From: JARFUG01 sp050485365
GTDB taxonomy: Bacteria > Desulfobacterota > Desulfuromonadia > Desulfuromonadales > JACZKF01
NCBI GenBank assembly: GCA_050485365.1
Contig: JBJHBH010000006.1
Location: forward strand, 1-64,000
Direction: 5' to 3'
Length of the DNA stretch: 64,000 nt
The notes beneath the pieces were generated by a model. That model saw only the letters and a program-made list of their open reading frames with translations, ran no database searches and had not been told where the DNA came from. Position 1 is the stretch's first letter. Each line of letters opens with the position of its first letter. Made by a program: the position numbers and the translations under genes. This document shows, piece by piece, positions 1-8,280 of the stretch.

Positions 1-523
1 TCCCCATGCGGTTGGCCAGCGGCGCGTAGATGTCGAGGGTCTCCTGGGCGATCTTGCGCTGACGGGCGGGGGGGTGGTGGTCGAGGGTGCGCATGTTGTG
101 CAGGCGGTCGGCGAGCTTGACGATGACGACGCGGATGTCGCGCGCCATGGCGAGGATCATCTTGCGGAAGCTCTCTGCCTGGCGCTCCTCGCGGGTGCGG
201 AAGGTGATCTTGCTCAGCTTCGTCACCCCGTCGACGAGCTCGGCAACCTCGCTGCCGAACAGCGCCTTGAGCTCTTCGGCGGTGGTGAGGGTGTCTTCGA
301 TGGTATCGTGCAGAAGCCCGGTGGTGACGGTCGGCACATCCATGCGCAGATAGGCAAGGATGAAGGCGACCTCCATCGGGTGATTCAGATACGGCTCGCC
401 CGAGAGGCGCACCTGCCCCTGGTGGACCTTGGCGCTGAAGACGTAGGCCTTTCGCACCAGATCCAGGTCGGCGGTGGGGTTGTAGGAGCGGATCTTCTCG
501 AGGATGTCGTCGATGCGAATCAT
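1..523 (-). CDS. spoT: RelA/SpoT-family (p)ppGpp synthetase/hydrolase, N-terminal part
   Basis: This reading frame runs off the left edge, so only about 174 N-terminal residues are seen. The protein makes or degrades the alarmone (p)ppGpp from GTP/GDP in the cytoplasm. The N-terminal HD hydrolase domain is clear: HDTIEDT at residues 72-78 and KLADRLHNMRTL near 136-147, followed by the start of the linker (ETLDIYAPLANRMG). An intact HD motif suggests a bifunctional SpoT/Rel-type enzyme, but the synthetase domain lies outside the window, so relA cannot be excluded. It follows rpoZ by about 100 bp on the same strand, an arrangement common in Proteobacteria and Geobacter relatives. Confidence 0.93.
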   Translation of the reverse strand, partial: MIRIDDILEKIRSYNPTADLDLVRKAYVFSAKVHQGQVRLSGEPYLNHPMEVAFILAYLRMDVPTVTTGLLHDTIEDTLTTAEELKALFGSEVAELVDGVTKLSKITFRTREERQAESFRKMILAMARDIRVVIVKLADRLHNMRTLDHHPPARQRKIAQETLDIYAPLANRMG

Positions 524-623
524 GGAGACTCTACCCGGAAGGGCGGATAAGTAGAGCCGGAAGAGAGCAGTCCGTTGGGCTGCAAGGCCGCCGCTTCACA
601 GCCGAAGGCGGCGGCCGCGCCGA

Positions 624-830
624 TCAGCGCTTTCTGGAAGGAAGCTCGTAGTCGACTTTGGCCGCGGCGATCTCGCGCAGGGCCAGAACGACCTTCTTGT
701 TCCCGGCCTTGTTTTCGATCAGAGGCTGCGATCCCTTGTAGAGCTGCTTGGTCCTCTTGGCGGCGACCATCACCAGCAAGAAGCGGTTGGGGATCTGGGT
801 CAGACAATCTTCAACAGTAATACGTGCCAT
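624..830 (-). CDS. rpoZ: DNA-directed RNA polymerase subunit omega
   Basis: A 68-residue protein starting MARITVEDCLTQIPNRF, the conserved N-terminus of the omega subunit, which helps assemble and stabilise RNA polymerase through the beta' subunit. The start at 830 is chosen because the family begins with MARxTVEDC and a GGAG-like sequence lies just upstream; an upstream in-frame start would add residues with no homology. Length is normal for the family. It sits between gmk and spoT/relA, the classic gmk-rpoZ-spoT operon order. Confidence 0.96.
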   Translation of the reverse strand: MARITVEDCLTQIPNRFLLVMVAAKRTKQLYKGSQPLIENKAGNKKVVLALREIAAAKVDYELPSRKR

Positions 831-880
831 GTCGTTCTCCGAAAATGGATGTGATCCGAAGCAGAGCGGCGCGACGCGCC

Positions 881-1516
881 CTACCCTTCGTCTGTGGTGA
901 TGCCGAAGCGCTGCGCAATCGGCGGCAGGGCCCGCTCTCTGCGGCACCCCTCGGCGCGGAAGATCGCCTTCAGGTCGGCCGAAGCGGCGCCGAGATCTTC
1001 ATTGACCACGATGTAATCATACCAGACCGCTTCGCGCACTTCGCGGCGGGCGTTGAAAATCCGCCGTTCGATGACCTCGGCCGTATCGGTCTGCCGCCCC
1101 AGCAGGCGTCTTTCGAGCTCTTCGAAGCTCGGAGGGAGGATGAAGATGAAGACGCCGCGGCGGTAGCTTCGGCGAATCTGGGCCGCCCCCTGGCAGTCGA
1201 TGTCGAGCAGCAGGTCGAGACCGGCGCGGCGCGCCTCCTCCAGCGTCTGGAGGGAGGTGCCGTAGCGGTTGCCGTGCACCTCGGCCCACTCGGCGAAGGC
1301 CCCGTCGCGCACCATGTCGTCGAAGGTCTCGGGCGAAACGAAATGGTAATCGCGCCCGTCGACCTCCCCCGCCCTCATGGGGCGCGTCGTAAAGGAGACA
1401 GACTGCCGCAACCGGGGAAAGAAGTCAATCAATTCCTTGCTGAGCGTGGTCTTGCCCGTCCCCGAAGGAGCTGAAATGATAAAGAGAATGCCTTCTCGAT
1501 TGTAACTGTTCAACAT
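881..1516 (-). CDS. gmk: Guanylate kinase
   Basis: A 211-residue cytoplasmic kinase that phosphorylates GMP (and dGMP) to GDP using ATP. The P-loop SAPSGTGKTTL lies near residues 14-24, followed by the GMP-binding segment SVSFTTRPMRAGEVDGRDYHF typical of the family. The start at 1516 (MLNSYNREG) places the P-loop at the usual distance; an upstream in-frame start would add about 20 non-conserved residues. It is in the yicC-gmk-rpoZ-spoT operon. The small remA/DUF370 gene often found between yicC and gmk in relatives is absent: only 180 bp separate the two genes here. Confidence 0.96.
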   Translation of the reverse strand: MLNSYNREGILFIISAPSGTGKTTLSKELIDFFPRLRQSVSFTTRPMRAGEVDGRDYHFVSPETFDDMVRDGAFAEWAEVHGNRYGTSLQTLEEARRAGLDLLLDIDCQGAAQIRRSYRRGVFIFILPPSFEELERRLLGRQTDTAEVIERRIFNARREVREAVWYDYIVVNEDLGAASADLKAIFRAEGCRRERALPPIAQRFGITTDEG

Positions 1517-1696
1517 GGAGTCCCAACTCCCATGCCAAGGGACGCTTTTCGCCGTCCATGGCCGCTTGACTGGCACCGTCCATGGCGCCAGACACCCTTG
1601 TCATGTGAGCCGCGACCCCACAAGGTGAATAGATACTCTCGATTCATGATGTCCGCCGTGGCCGCACAGGCGGCCGCTTGCGCGCAAACGGCGCTC

Positions 1697-2575
1697 TCAC
1701 TCGATATTCTGAACCTGCTCGCGCACTTTCTCAAGCTCCGCCTTGATCGCCACGACGAGGCGCGTCAGCTCCGCATCGTTCGACTTGGAACCCATGGTGT
1801 TCACCTCACGGTTGAGCTCCTGGACGAGAAAATCCATCTGTCGGCCGATCGGCTCGGCGGCATCGAACAGGGTGCGAAACTGCGCCAGATGGCTGCGAAA
1901 GCGCACGAGCTCCTCGGAGATGTCGCAGCGGTCGGCGAAGATGGCGATCTCCTGGGCGACGCGCTGAGGATCGAAGGCGACGTCCTGCCCGAGGCGCGCC
2001 AGACGCTCCGCGAGCTTGGCCTGCCATTCGACCGAGACGTTCGGAGCGCGCTCGGCGATCTTGGCGAGACACTCCTCGATGAGCGCGAGCCGCCCCTCGA
2101 TGTCGACGCGCGTCGCCTCCCCCTCCTGGCGGCGCATCGCCTCAAGGGCATCGATGCCGCGCTCCAGCGCCTGGCGGAGACACTCGTGCACGAGCTCTTC
2201 GGACACCTCCCCCTCGCGCACCGTGACGACGTCCTTCTGCGCCGCCAGCAGCGCGACCGGTATCCCCTCCTGCAGACCGAACGCCTCGCGCATCTCCTCG
2301 AAGACCGCGACGTAGGCCGCCGCGAGGGGGCGGTTGAGCACCGGTACGGTCGAAGCCCCTGCGGCGAATTCCTGGGTCACGAAGACATCGATCTTGCCGC
2401 GGCGAAGGCGCTCGCCCACCTTCTTCTTGATGTCGGCTTCCAAAACGAGAAGGGATCGCGGGACCTTCACGGCGATGTCGGCGTAGCGGTGGTTCACCGA
2501 CCGCACCTCCACGCTCAGCGACACCCCTTCGGCGGCCGCCTGCCCCTTGCCGAAGCCGGTCATGCTCTTGATCAT
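1697..2575 (-). CDS. yicC: YicC-family endoribonuclease-like protein
   Basis: A 292-residue protein with the family N-terminal signature MIKSMTGFGKG and the C-terminal DUF1732 segment ending AIKAELEKVREQVQNIE. Members of this family are stress-induced proteins, and E. coli YicC has been described as an endoribonuclease. Full length for the family, with a GGAGG ribosome site 5 nt before the start. First gene of the minus-strand operon leading into gmk, rpoZ and spoT; its position beside gmk is widely conserved. Confidence 0.93.
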   Translation of the reverse strand: MIKSMTGFGKGQAAAEGVSLSVEVRSVNHRYADIAVKVPRSLLVLEADIKKKVGERLRRGKIDVFVTQEFAAGASTVPVLNRPLAAAYVAVFEEMREAFGLQEGIPVALLAAQKDVVTVREGEVSEELVHECLRQALERGIDALEAMRRQEGEATRVDIEGRLALIEECLAKIAERAPNVSVEWQAKLAERLARLGQDVAFDPQRVAQEIAIFADRCDISEELVRFRSHLAQFRTLFDAAEPIGRQMDFLVQELNREVNTMGSKSNDAELTRLVVAIKAELEKVREQVQNIE

Positions 2576-2774
2576 ACGCCCCTCCTTGCGTTCAGGGAAT
2601 CGTCCGGAAAATCCGGATGGCTTAAAAAATTACACATGAGCGAAATCACGCCGCGAGAATAAGCCATCGCCGCCCATGGCGTCAAGAACGGAATCGGGGC
2701 TTTTCTCTTCACAGCGGCGCCGCGCGGCGATAGAATGCCCCTCGGCACCGAACCTCTGAGGGAATCGTCTCCGA

Positions 2775-5700
2775 ATGCTTCGTCGATGGACCTGCTGCAG
2801 CGTCTTCGCCCTCGCCCTTCTGCTCTGGCTCGCCGGCCCTTTCGGCACGGCGGCGGCCTACCCCATCGGCGCCATTCCCCGCACCGAGACGCTCCTGACG
2901 GTGCAGACGCCCCACTATCGCATCATCTATCAGGAGCCCCTCGCCGACTCCCTCCCCCTGCTGGCGCGCTACGCCGAGGAGGCCTTCGCCGTCCTGACGG
3001 AAATCTACCGCTGGAAGCCCCGGGGGCGCATCGATCTCTTCTACATCGACGCCCTCGACACCCACAACGGGTGGGCCACGGTGGTGCCGCACAACACCAT
3101 CCTCATCTACGCGGCAGGGGCCGAGCCCGGGTCGAGCATCTACGCTCCGGGCAACGATCTGCGCCGCACGATGTACCACGAGCTCGCCCACGTCCTCACC
3201 ATGGACATGCGCTTCGGCTACAACCGCCTCTTCTCCTCAGTCTTCGGCAAAGCCCTCCCCTTCGGCGACCCTGTGTCGGGGGCCGTCTCGCTGATGAGCG
3301 CCTCTCCCGTCGCCCTCGCCCCGAGCTGGTATCTGGAGGGGCAGGCGATCTGGGCCGAGACCGAATTCGCCCCTCCCGGGCGGGGCGAGTCGGCCTTCGT
3401 CGACATGCTCTTTCGCACCGCGGTGCGCGACGCGAACCTCCTTCCCCACGGCGAATGGTATCTGGAGATCCCCCACTGGCCCTACGGCACCGGCGCCTAC
3501 ATCTATGGCGCGCGCCTCATCGAACACATCGACGCAGGCACGGAGGCCGCCGCCGGGGGGGCGCTCAACGAGGAGATCGCCCGCGGAGTCCTCTTCGCCG
3601 CGAGCCGCGCCGCGAGACGATCCGCCGGAAGGGACTTCGAGACCCTTTCGGCAGAGACCCTCGCCCGCGAAACCGCCCTTCAGCGCGAGAGCCTCTCGGC
3701 CCTCCAAGCATTGGCGCCAACGCCCGCCCCCCGGATCACCCCCGAAGGGATGGCCGTCTCGGTCCCCCTCGTCTTCGGCCCCCACGTCTATCTGCTCGCC
3801 GCCGCCGAGGAGGAGACGAGCCGCCTCTACCGCTACGACCCGCCGAACGGGGAGGTGCGCCGAACATCATCGGCCCAGACGACCCCTCGCTTCGGCGCCC
3901 TCGCCGCCGACCGCACGCGGGGATCCATCATCTACACCCGCCTCAACATCCTGAGCAACGAGAACCTGTGGTACGAAGTGCGGCGCTTCGACCCGCTCAG
4001 CGGCGACGATAGCCTCGTGACCGATCGCGGGCGCTACCGTGCGGTCGACATCGCCCCCGACGGACGCACTATGGCGGCCGTCTCTCAGCGGGGAGGCAAA
4101 TCGTATCTGATCGAGGCCGATTTCGACGAAGGCGCTCGGGTCGGCGCCGAGAGAATTCTCCTGGAGCTCCCCGTCGAATCGGACCTCTCCTCCCCTCGCT
4201 TCTGTCCCGACGGCTCGCGCATCGCCTACGTCGCGGCCGACCGGGACGGCTTTCGCCTTCAGCTCTTCGATACCCGCAGCGGCTCGCACACCGTTTTGTT
4301 CGCCACGACGGCCCACATCGTCGCCCCCGCGTGGCACCCTGCTGGTCAAACTCTGGTCTTCGGCAGCGACCTCAACGGCGTCTTCAATCTCTACGAGATC
4401 GACGCCCGCGAGGGGGCGTCCCCCGCCCCCATCACCCACGTGACGGGCGGACTTTTCTTTCCCGCCTTCAGCGACGACGCCCTGACCCTGTACGCCGTCG
4501 CCTACGACGGCTTCGGCCCGCATCTGACGCGCATCCCCTACAACGCCGAGCGCCCCGCCGGGGATCTCCCCGTCATCACGACGGTGCGCGCCGGGCGCGA
4601 AGGGACTCCGCGCTTCGAGAGCCTCAGGGACGAAGCGCAGCGCCAGGGGCTCTCGGCGGCGCAGTCCCTCGGGGCGCCGGACGCTTACAACTCCTTCTCC
4701 CACATCCGCTTCGACTACTGGTCGCCCTGGCTCACCGCCAGCACCGACGGCGTGCAGGGCGGGGTCGGCGCCTCCCTCTCCGATCCGGCCCGTTTTCAGG
4801 AGACGACCCTCCTCGCCGGCCGCGAGTCGCGCTACGGCACCCCCGTCGGGGGCGTCTTCTACACCTACCGGGGGATCTGGCCCACCGTGCGCCTGTACGC
4901 CGCCGCACAGCAGGATTTCTACCATAACCTGCTGCGCAGCGACGCGACCGGCAGGCGCTTCGATCACGCCGAGGAGGTGCGGCGCTTCGGGGCGGCCTTC
5001 GAGTACCCCGTCCATCGACTCGAGAGGCGCATCACCCTGGAAGGCGGATACGAATATCGCGACCGCCGCTTCATCGGCGAAGTGGCCCAAGCCCGGGGCG
5101 CCGTTCCCCTTTCGGTCGAGCCGTCGCCGGGAGACGAAGGGCTTCTGTGGGGGCGGCTGAGCCTGCTCAGCGCCGAGGCTTACGGGCGAAGCAGCTCCCT
5201 GGAGGACGGCAGGCTCGTCACCATTGGCGCCGAGTGGTCGAGACGCGACTTCGGGGGCGATCTCGCCCGCTCGCGATTCCTGGCGGGGTGGAACGAATAT
5301 CTTGCGGTGCCGTGGGGGAGAAACCACGTCCTGAAGCTCTCGACCATCTACGGCTTCGGCACGGGGGAGCGCACCGCGCAGGGGCTCTTCGGTCTCGGCG
5401 GATTTTTCGATCCGATGGGGCTCCAGACGCCGGGGCTCGCCAGCCGCCTGCCGCTTCGCGGCTATCCGAGCAACTTTCGCACCGGAGAGCGGGTCTTCAA
5501 AGGCGAAGCGGCCTACCGCTTCCCCATCGTCGACATCTCCAGGGGACGCGAAGGGGTCTTCCCCGTCTATTCCCGGCAGCTTTTCGCCGAAATCTTCTAC
5601 GAAGCGGGGCGGACCTGGCGAGGACAGGGTGGGAGGGACGACGGCGACTGGATCAGCTCGACCGGCGCCGAAATAAACTACTCTCTGACGATCCTGCGCT

Positions 5701-5801
5701 ACGTCTCCTTCGCGCCCGGCATCGGCGTCGCCTACGCCCCGCAGCGCGCCGCGCAGACGGTGCAACCGTATCTGAGCATCAAAGGTTGGGTGAATTTCTG
5801 A
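2775..5801 (+). CDS. Peptidase-MA-like/TolB-propeller/outer-membrane-barrel fusion protein
   Basis: A 1008-residue envelope protein. Residues 1-28 form a signal peptide (hydrophobic run, then TAAAYP). Residues 45-290 resemble gluzincin metalloproteases: HELAH at 135-139 and WYLEGQ with a candidate third zinc ligand Glu near 188. Residues about 300-620 carry TolB/WD40-like strands (repeated DGxxIAY and DLNGVFNLY-type motifs). The C-terminal 350 residues are rich in alternating aromatic strands, include LPLRGYPSNF (RGY resembles the BamA/Omp85 barrel signature) and end in Phe, as outer-membrane barrels do. It probably sits in the outer membrane with a periplasmic or exposed protease-like domain. 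The substrate is unknown. Domain names are by motif, not by search. Confidence 0.8.
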   Translation: MLRRWTCCSVFALALLLWLAGPFGTAAAYPIGAIPRTETLLTVQTPHYRIIYQEPLADSLPLLARYAEEAFAVLTEIYRWKPRGRIDLFYIDALDTHNGWATVVPHNTILIYAAGAEPGSSIYAPGNDLRRTMYHELAHVLTMDMRFGYNRLFSSVFGKALPFGDPVSGAVSLMSASPVALAPSWYLEGQAIWAETEFAPPGRGESAFVDMLFRTAVRDANLLPHGEWYLEIPHWPYGTGAYIYGARLIEHIDAGTEAAAGGALNEEIARGVLFAASRAARRSAGRDFETLSAETLARETALQRESLSALQALAPTPAPRITPEGMAVSVPLVFGPHVYLLAAAEEETSRLYRYDPPNGEVRRTSSAQTTPRFGALAADRTRGSIIYTRLNILSNENLWYEVRRFDPLSGDDSLVTDRGRYRAVDIAPDGRTMAAVSQRGGKSYLIEADFDEGARVGAERILLELPVESDLSSPRFCPDGSRIAYVAADRDGFRLQLFDTRSGSHTVLFATTAHIVAPAWHPAGQTLVFGSDLNGVFNLYEIDAREGASPAPITHVTGGLFFPAFSDDALTLYAVAYDGFGPHLTRIPYNAERPAGDLPVITTVRAGREGTPRFESLRDEAQRQGLSAAQSLGAPDAYNSFSHIRFDYWSPWLTASTDGVQGGVGASLSDPARFQETTLLAGRESRYGTPVGGVFYTYRGIWPTVRLYAAAQQDFYHNLLRSDATGRRFDHAEEVRRFGAAFEYPVHRLERRITLEGGYEYRDRRFIGEVAQARGAVPLSVEPSPGDEGLLWGRLSLLSAEAYGRSSSLEDGRLVTIGAEWSRRDFGGDLARSRFLAGWNEYLAVPWGRNHVLKLSTIYGFGTGERTAQGLFGLGGFFDPMGLQTPGLASRLPLRGYPSNFRTGERVFKGEAAYRFPIVDISRGREGVFPVYSRQLFAEIFYEAGRTWRGQGGRDDGDWISSTGAEINYSLTILRYVSFAPGIGVAYAPQRAAQTVQPYLSIKGWVNF

Positions 5802-5809
5802 TCCGACGA

Positions 5810-5837
5810 TTGAAAACGATTGTTCATCCTGTACACT
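5810..5837 (+). promoter_or_regulatory. Candidate sigma-70 promoter for the small outer-membrane protein
   Basis: TTGAAA at 5810-5815 and TACACT at 5832-5837 are separated by 16 bp, about 40 bp before the start at 5879. The match to the consensus is reasonable but not strong. Confidence 0.4.
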
Positions 5838-5878
5838 ATTGTGCGCAACCGATCGACATTCTTTTCAGGAGGACTCAA

Positions 5879-6400
5879 ATGAAGAAAAGCTTTTTGTTCA
5901 TCGCTCTTGCCGCCTGCCTCGGCTTCGCCTCATCGGCCGCGGCGTCCAATTATCTGACGGCCAAGGGGGGGATCTTCTTCCCCGCCGCGGGAGGGCTCAA
6001 CGACGGCTACAACATCGAGCTCGCCTACGGGCTCGACACCTCCTACATGATGCCCAACTCGGCGGTGGAGATCGGCCTCGGCTACTACAACGCCAGCCGC
6101 AGGCAGAACGAACTGAGCGTTCTCCCCGTCACCGCGACCTTTCTTCTCAACAACGATCCGGCCGGCCCGCTCAACGTCTACGGCGGCGCGGGGGTCGGCG
6201 TCTACTTCTCCGATCTGGAGACGCGCGACATCGACGACAGCGACGTGAACCTCGGGCTGCACTTTCTGGCCGGCGTCGACTTTCCCCTCTCCCCCAACAT
6301 CTCCTTCGGCCCCGAGCTCAAGTACGTCGTTGCGGGCAAGCACGACCGCTTCCGAGTCGGCGGCTTCTTCCTGAACGTCGGCGCCAAGCTCAGATTCTGA
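5879..6400 (+). CDS. Small outer-membrane beta-barrel protein
   Basis: A 173-residue protein with a signal peptide (MKKSFLFIALAACLGFASSAAA) followed by alternating polar/hydrophobic strands (for example VEIGLGYYNAS, NVYGGAGVGVYF, FFLNVGAKLRF) and a C-terminal Phe, the features of an 8-stranded outer-membrane barrel of the OmpA/OmpW-like size class. The start is fixed by AGGAGG eight bases upstream and by the signal peptide. It has its own candidate promoter and a hairpin terminator downstream, so it is probably monocistronic. No specific ligand can be inferred. Confidence 0.8.
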   Translation: MKKSFLFIALAACLGFASSAAASNYLTAKGGIFFPAAGGLNDGYNIELAYGLDTSYMMPNSAVEIGLGYYNASRRQNELSVLPVTATFLLNNDPAGPLNVYGGAGVGVYFSDLETRDIDDSDVNLGLHFLAGVDFPLSPNISFGPELKYVVAGKHDRFRVGGFFLNVGAKLRF

Positions 6401-6420
6401 TCCCTCTCCTCTTCGCAAAA

Positions 6421-6459
6421 TCACAAGGCCAAGCCCGCCAGGCGGGTTTGGCCTTGTGA
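6421..6459. terminator. Long stem-loop, likely bidirectional terminator
   Basis: A near-perfect inverted repeat with arms TCACAAGGCCAA..CCCGC and its complement around a 3-4 nt loop. On the minus strand it is followed by TTTTGC. It lies between convergent genes. Confidence 0.7.
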
Positions 6460-6501
6460 TGCGCTCCTTACCACTCTGCCTTGACACACCCACCAATGTG
6501 A

Positions 6502-6531
6502 AACGGCGGACCCTTTGCGGGGTCCGCCGTT
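6502..6531 (-). terminator. Stem-loop terminator after the zinc-ribbon gene
   Basis: Arms AACGGCGGACCC and GGGTCCGCCGTT around TTTGCG, located 28 bp past the stop of the 49-residue gene on the minus strand. No long T-run follows. Confidence 0.55.
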
Positions 6532-6558
6532 ACCTGATTGCCGCTGCGCCGATGGGGT

Positions 6559-6708
6559 TCATCCTTCTTCGTCGTAGGCGCACGTGACGCAGTCTTCCTT
6601 GAGCAATCCCGAGCAGTCGGGGCATACCCTCTCGCCGTTGTCCTCTCGGACGAGAAGCTCCTCTTCGGGGTAGAGCATCCTGCACTCGCTGCAGCGTCTG
6701 TCGCTCAT
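6559..6708 (-). CDS. Small zinc-ribbon protein (49 aa)
   Basis: A short frame beginning MSDRRCSECRMLYPEEELL, with cysteine pairs CSEC (6-9), CPDC (29-32) and CVTC (40-43), the last near the acidic C-terminus AYDEEG. Two or three knuckles of this kind suggest a structural zinc-binding protein. A strong AGGAGG lies 7 nt before the ATG and a hairpin follows the stop, which supports it as a real gene despite its size. It is on the same strand as the narK cluster but is downstream of it. Function unknown. Confidence 0.7.
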   Translation of the reverse strand: MSDRRCSECRMLYPEEELLVREDNGERVCPDCSGLLKEDCVTCAYDEEG

Positions 6709-6778
6709 ATCAACCTCCTGTCGTTAACGGGACAGTCGATTCAATTATAACGCAAAAGGTACTGTTTGACTCCGCTCC

Positions 6779-8203
6779 TCAGCACGGCATCTCGGCGTTC
6801 TTCCTGGAGTAATACCACCACGTCATGACGATGCAGGTGATGTAGAAGACGACGAAGCCGTAGAGGGCCGCCTCCGGTCCTCCGGTCATGCTGATGGAGG
6901 TGCCGTAGCTCTTGGGGATGAAGAAGCCGCCGTAGGCGCCGATGGCGGAGCTGAACCCCAGGACCGCGGCCGCCTCTTTGTTGGCGTCCTTGATCGCCTG
7001 CTCTTCGGCCTGCGGCCCCCTTCCGGCGGCCTCGCGCTGGCGCTCGGTCATGAAGATGACGGGCACCATGCGGAAGGTGGAGCCGTTGCCGATTCCCGTG
7101 GTGATGAACAGCAGCATGAACATCGCCAGAAAGCCCCAGAAGCTCCCGCCCGCGCCGCCGGAGGGGAGGAAGTAGAGGACGCCGAAGACCGCGCCCATCA
7201 TGGCGACGAAGTTCCAGAACGTTACCCGTGCGCCGCCGAGCTTGTCGGAGAGCCACCCCCCCAGCGGGCGGATCAGGGCGCCGACCAGCGGCCCCAAAAA
7301 GGCGTATTTGGTCGGATCGACGGCGGGGAACTGGGTCTTGATGAGCATTGGAAAACCGGCGGCGTAGCCGATGAAGGAGCCGAAGGTGCCGATGTAGAGC
7401 CAGCACATGAGCCAGTTGTGCTTGCGCCGAAAGATGATCGACTGGTCCTTGAAGGACGCCCTGGCGGTGGCGAGATCGTTCATGCCGAACCACGCCGCCA
7501 GCGAGGCGGCGAGAATGAAGGGGACCCAGATGAAGCCGGCATTTTGCAGCCAGACCTGACGCGTCGTATCGCCGCTCGACCAGGTGAGGGGCTCTCCCCC
7601 GAAGACGCCGAAAACCCCGGCGGTGATGACCAGCGGCACCACGAACTGCACGGTGGAGACCCCGAGGTTCCCGAGACCGGCGTTGAGGCCCAGGGCTGTC
7701 CCTTTTTGCGATTTTGGAAAGAAGAAGCTGATGTTGGCCATGCTGGAGGCGAAGTTGCCGCCCCCAAGTCCGCACAGCAGCGCCAGGACGAGCATGACGA
7801 CGTAGGGCGTCGAGGTGTTCTGCACGGCGAAGCCGATCCCCACGGCCGGCAGCAGAAGCGAGGCGGTGCTGATCGCCGTCCAGCGCCGTCCGCCGAAGAT
7901 GGGGACCATGAAGGAGTAGAAGATGCGCAGCGTCGCGCCGGAGAGGGCCGGCAGGGCCGCCAGCCAGAAGAGCTGGTTGGCGCTGTAGGTGAAGCCGAGG
8001 TTCGGAAGATTCACCACGACCACGCTCCAGACCATCCAAACGGCAAAGGCGAGGAGCAGATTGGGGATGGAAATCCACAGATTGCGCGTGGCGATGCGCT
8101 TCCCTCTCTCTTCCCAGAATCCGGCGTCCTCGGGATCCCAGTGCGTCAGCAGATATCCTTCCGAGGCGGGTGGCGGTGCGGCGGTGCGAACCTCGTTGCT
8201 CAT
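6779..8203 (-). CDS. narK: Nitrate/nitrite transporter, NarK family (MFS)
   Basis: A 474-residue major-facilitator protein with about 12 hydrophobic segments. It carries the two glycine-rich nitrate-signature stretches of the NNP family: GLGGGNFASSMANISFFFPK near residues 145-165 and SAIGAYGGFFIPKSYG near 414-430. NNP transporters take up nitrate or exchange it for nitrite across the inner membrane. Its N-terminus (THWDPEDAGFWEERGKRIA) is typical of NarK2/NarU-like nitrate:nitrite antiporters. Last gene of the nar cluster, 77 bp after the second narK on the same strand. Confidence 0.93.
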   Translation of the reverse strand: MSNEVRTAAPPPASEGYLLTHWDPEDAGFWEERGKRIATRNLWISIPNLLLAFAVWMVWSVVVVNLPNLGFTYSANQLFWLAALPALSGATLRIFYSFMVPIFGGRRWTAISTASLLLPAVGIGFAVQNTSTPYVVMLVLALLCGLGGGNFASSMANISFFFPKSQKGTALGLNAGLGNLGVSTVQFVVPLVITAGVFGVFGGEPLTWSSGDTTRQVWLQNAGFIWVPFILAASLAAWFGMNDLATARASFKDQSIIFRRKHNWLMCWLYIGTFGSFIGYAAGFPMLIKTQFPAVDPTKYAFLGPLVGALIRPLGGWLSDKLGGARVTFWNFVAMMGAVFGVLYFLPSGGAGGSFWGFLAMFMLLFITTGIGNGSTFRMVPVIFMTERQREAAGRGPQAEEQAIKDANKEAAAVLGFSSAIGAYGGFFIPKSYGTSISMTGGPEAALYGFVVFYITCIVMTWWYYSRKNAEMPC

Positions 8204-8280
8204 ATGTTCCTCCGAAAAAATGGTGGTGTGTCCATGCCCGGGATGCTTGTGTCTTCCCCCTTGCTCACCGCCGCGCTCCT

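Noticed and set aside
866..888. A possible half REP element (GGCGCGACGCGCC) before rpoZ
   Set aside because: It is short, overlaps the gmk stop and lacks the second arm seen at 12409.
3867..5765. A 632-codon frame on the minus strand inside the protease/barrel gene
   Set aside because: It is a GC-driven antisense shadow with no motif; the plus-strand frame has a signal peptide, HELAH and barrel features.
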